Assembly (NCBI GenBank): GCA_022843605.1
Contig: JALHNI010000033.1
Span: forward strand, 1-46,064
Length of the DNA: 46,064 nt
DNA from: Bryobacter sp.
GTDB taxonomy: Bacteria; Acidobacteriota; Terriglobia; Bryobacterales; Bryobacteraceae
Direction: 5' to 3'
The notes under the pieces are model-generated. The model had not been told where the DNA came from. It was given only the letters and a program-made list of their open reading frames with translations, and did not search any database. Of the stretch, positions 45,658 to 46,064 are shown piece by piece (positions within the stretch are counted from its first letter, which is position 1; every line of letters starts with the position of its first letter). The position numbers were made by a program, and so were the translations under genes.

Positions 45658-46064
45658 ATGAGAAGCGAGAAACAGATTGCCGCCTCCCGTGCGAATGGGC
45701 GTAAGTCGCGAGGTGCGGTGAGCGTACAGGGCAAGGACCGGATTCGCTCGAATGCGTTGAAGCATGGGTTGACGGCGAAGTTGACGGTTTGGCCGAATGA
45801 GAGTCCCCGGCAGTTTCAAGCGTTGCTGGTGACGATGCTCGACCGGTTCGCACCGAAGGACGACCTGGAGTTTCTGTGTGTGGAGGAGATGGCGATGGCC
45901 AAGTGGCGCCAGCGGCGGAGCGTCCACATGGAGACGGAGGCGGGACGGAAGTATCTGCGCGAGATGACGCAGCAGACCGGAGCGCGCCCGCTGGAGGCCT
46001 TTGCGGCAGGGCAAGAGCGGCGGCAACTGCTGACGCTGCTGCGGCAACAGGAGGCGGCTTACAA
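45658..46064 (+). CDS. Hypothetical protein of the SRANGxxSRG family, 3'-truncated
   Basis: The frame from ATG 45658 stays open to the end of the window (135 codons shown). The N-terminus has ASRANGRKSRGAVSVQGK and a NALKHGLTAK block, the start of a family widespread and multicopy in Acidobacteriota and of unknown function. The rest is helical and basic (WRQRRS, RKYLREM, QERRQLLTLL). The gene continues beyond the window. The family is sometimes seen near mobile elements, but no transposase motif is visible. Confidence 0.75.
   Translation, partial: MRSEKQIAASRANGRKSRGAVSVQGKDRIRSNALKHGLTAKLTVWPNESPRQFQALLVTMLDRFAPKDDLEFLCVEEMAMAKWRQRRSVHMETEAGRKYLREMTQQTGARPLEAFAAGQERRQLLTLLRQQEAAY

Overview
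The window looks like an Acidobacteriota chromosome, probably near the Bryobacterales/Solibacter group. This is inferred from gene content, not from a database match. It is GC-rich and carries the mix common in that phylum: a Ser/Thr kinase fused to TPRs, a TonB-type protein, a Tat-exported NHL propeller, a CxPSR sulfatase, an ECF sigma factor with a TPR-bearing anti-sigma factor, a TPR-CHAT protein and a giant SBBP/Rhs protein. No phage structural genes, complete insertion sequence or CRISPR array are visible.

Layout. 1-7.3 kb: the tail of an SDR, a VapBC toxin-antitoxin pair, a Tat-exported propeller protein, a stand-alone SIR2-like protein, a divergent EF-G paralogue, a frameshifted nucleotidyltransferase with a small coupled partner, and an ankyrin protein. 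7.5-16.6 kb: mostly housekeeping and metabolism, with a WalJ-type MBL hydrolase coupled to purB, a small membrane protein with clpS, an SDR, a zinc-independent alcohol dehydrogenase, a frameshifted esterase, a periplasmic M48 protease, a class V aminotransferase and a TonB-domain protein. 16.6-26.3 kb: a PknB-type kinase with TPRs, an unrecognised His/Asp-rich protein, then an opposing sulfatase, exported TPR protein and exported protein whose C-terminus resembles ExoY/edema-factor nucleotidyl cyclases. 26.3-33.5 kb: an orphan protein, tRNA-Glu(UUC), KDG kinase, an MFS transporter, a subtilisin and thiC under a TPP riboswitch. 33.5-44.3 kb: sigma factor, anti-sigma factor, CHAT protein and Rhs protein, all on the plus strand. 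44.3-46 kb: sparse, with one small orphan gene and the 5' end of a gene of the family with an SRANGxKSRG N-terminus.

How the genes work together. The sigma, anti-sigma and CHAT genes overlap by 4 nt at each junction, so they are almost certainly co-translated. The Rhs gene follows 149 nt later. The parts suggest envelope signalling: a cytoplasmic zinc-finger/sigma pair, a periplasmic TPR domain, an exported TPR-CHAT protease candidate and a very large exported Rhs protein that could be cargo or substrate. The exported TPR protein and the ExoY-like protein are also joined by a 4-nt overlap and may be an effector with its carrier or partner.

Two genes, the nucleotidyltransferase and the esterase, are each interrupted by one frameshift in a simple-sequence run. 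Convergent genes are packed tightly: five of eight pairs overlap or are separated by at most one base.
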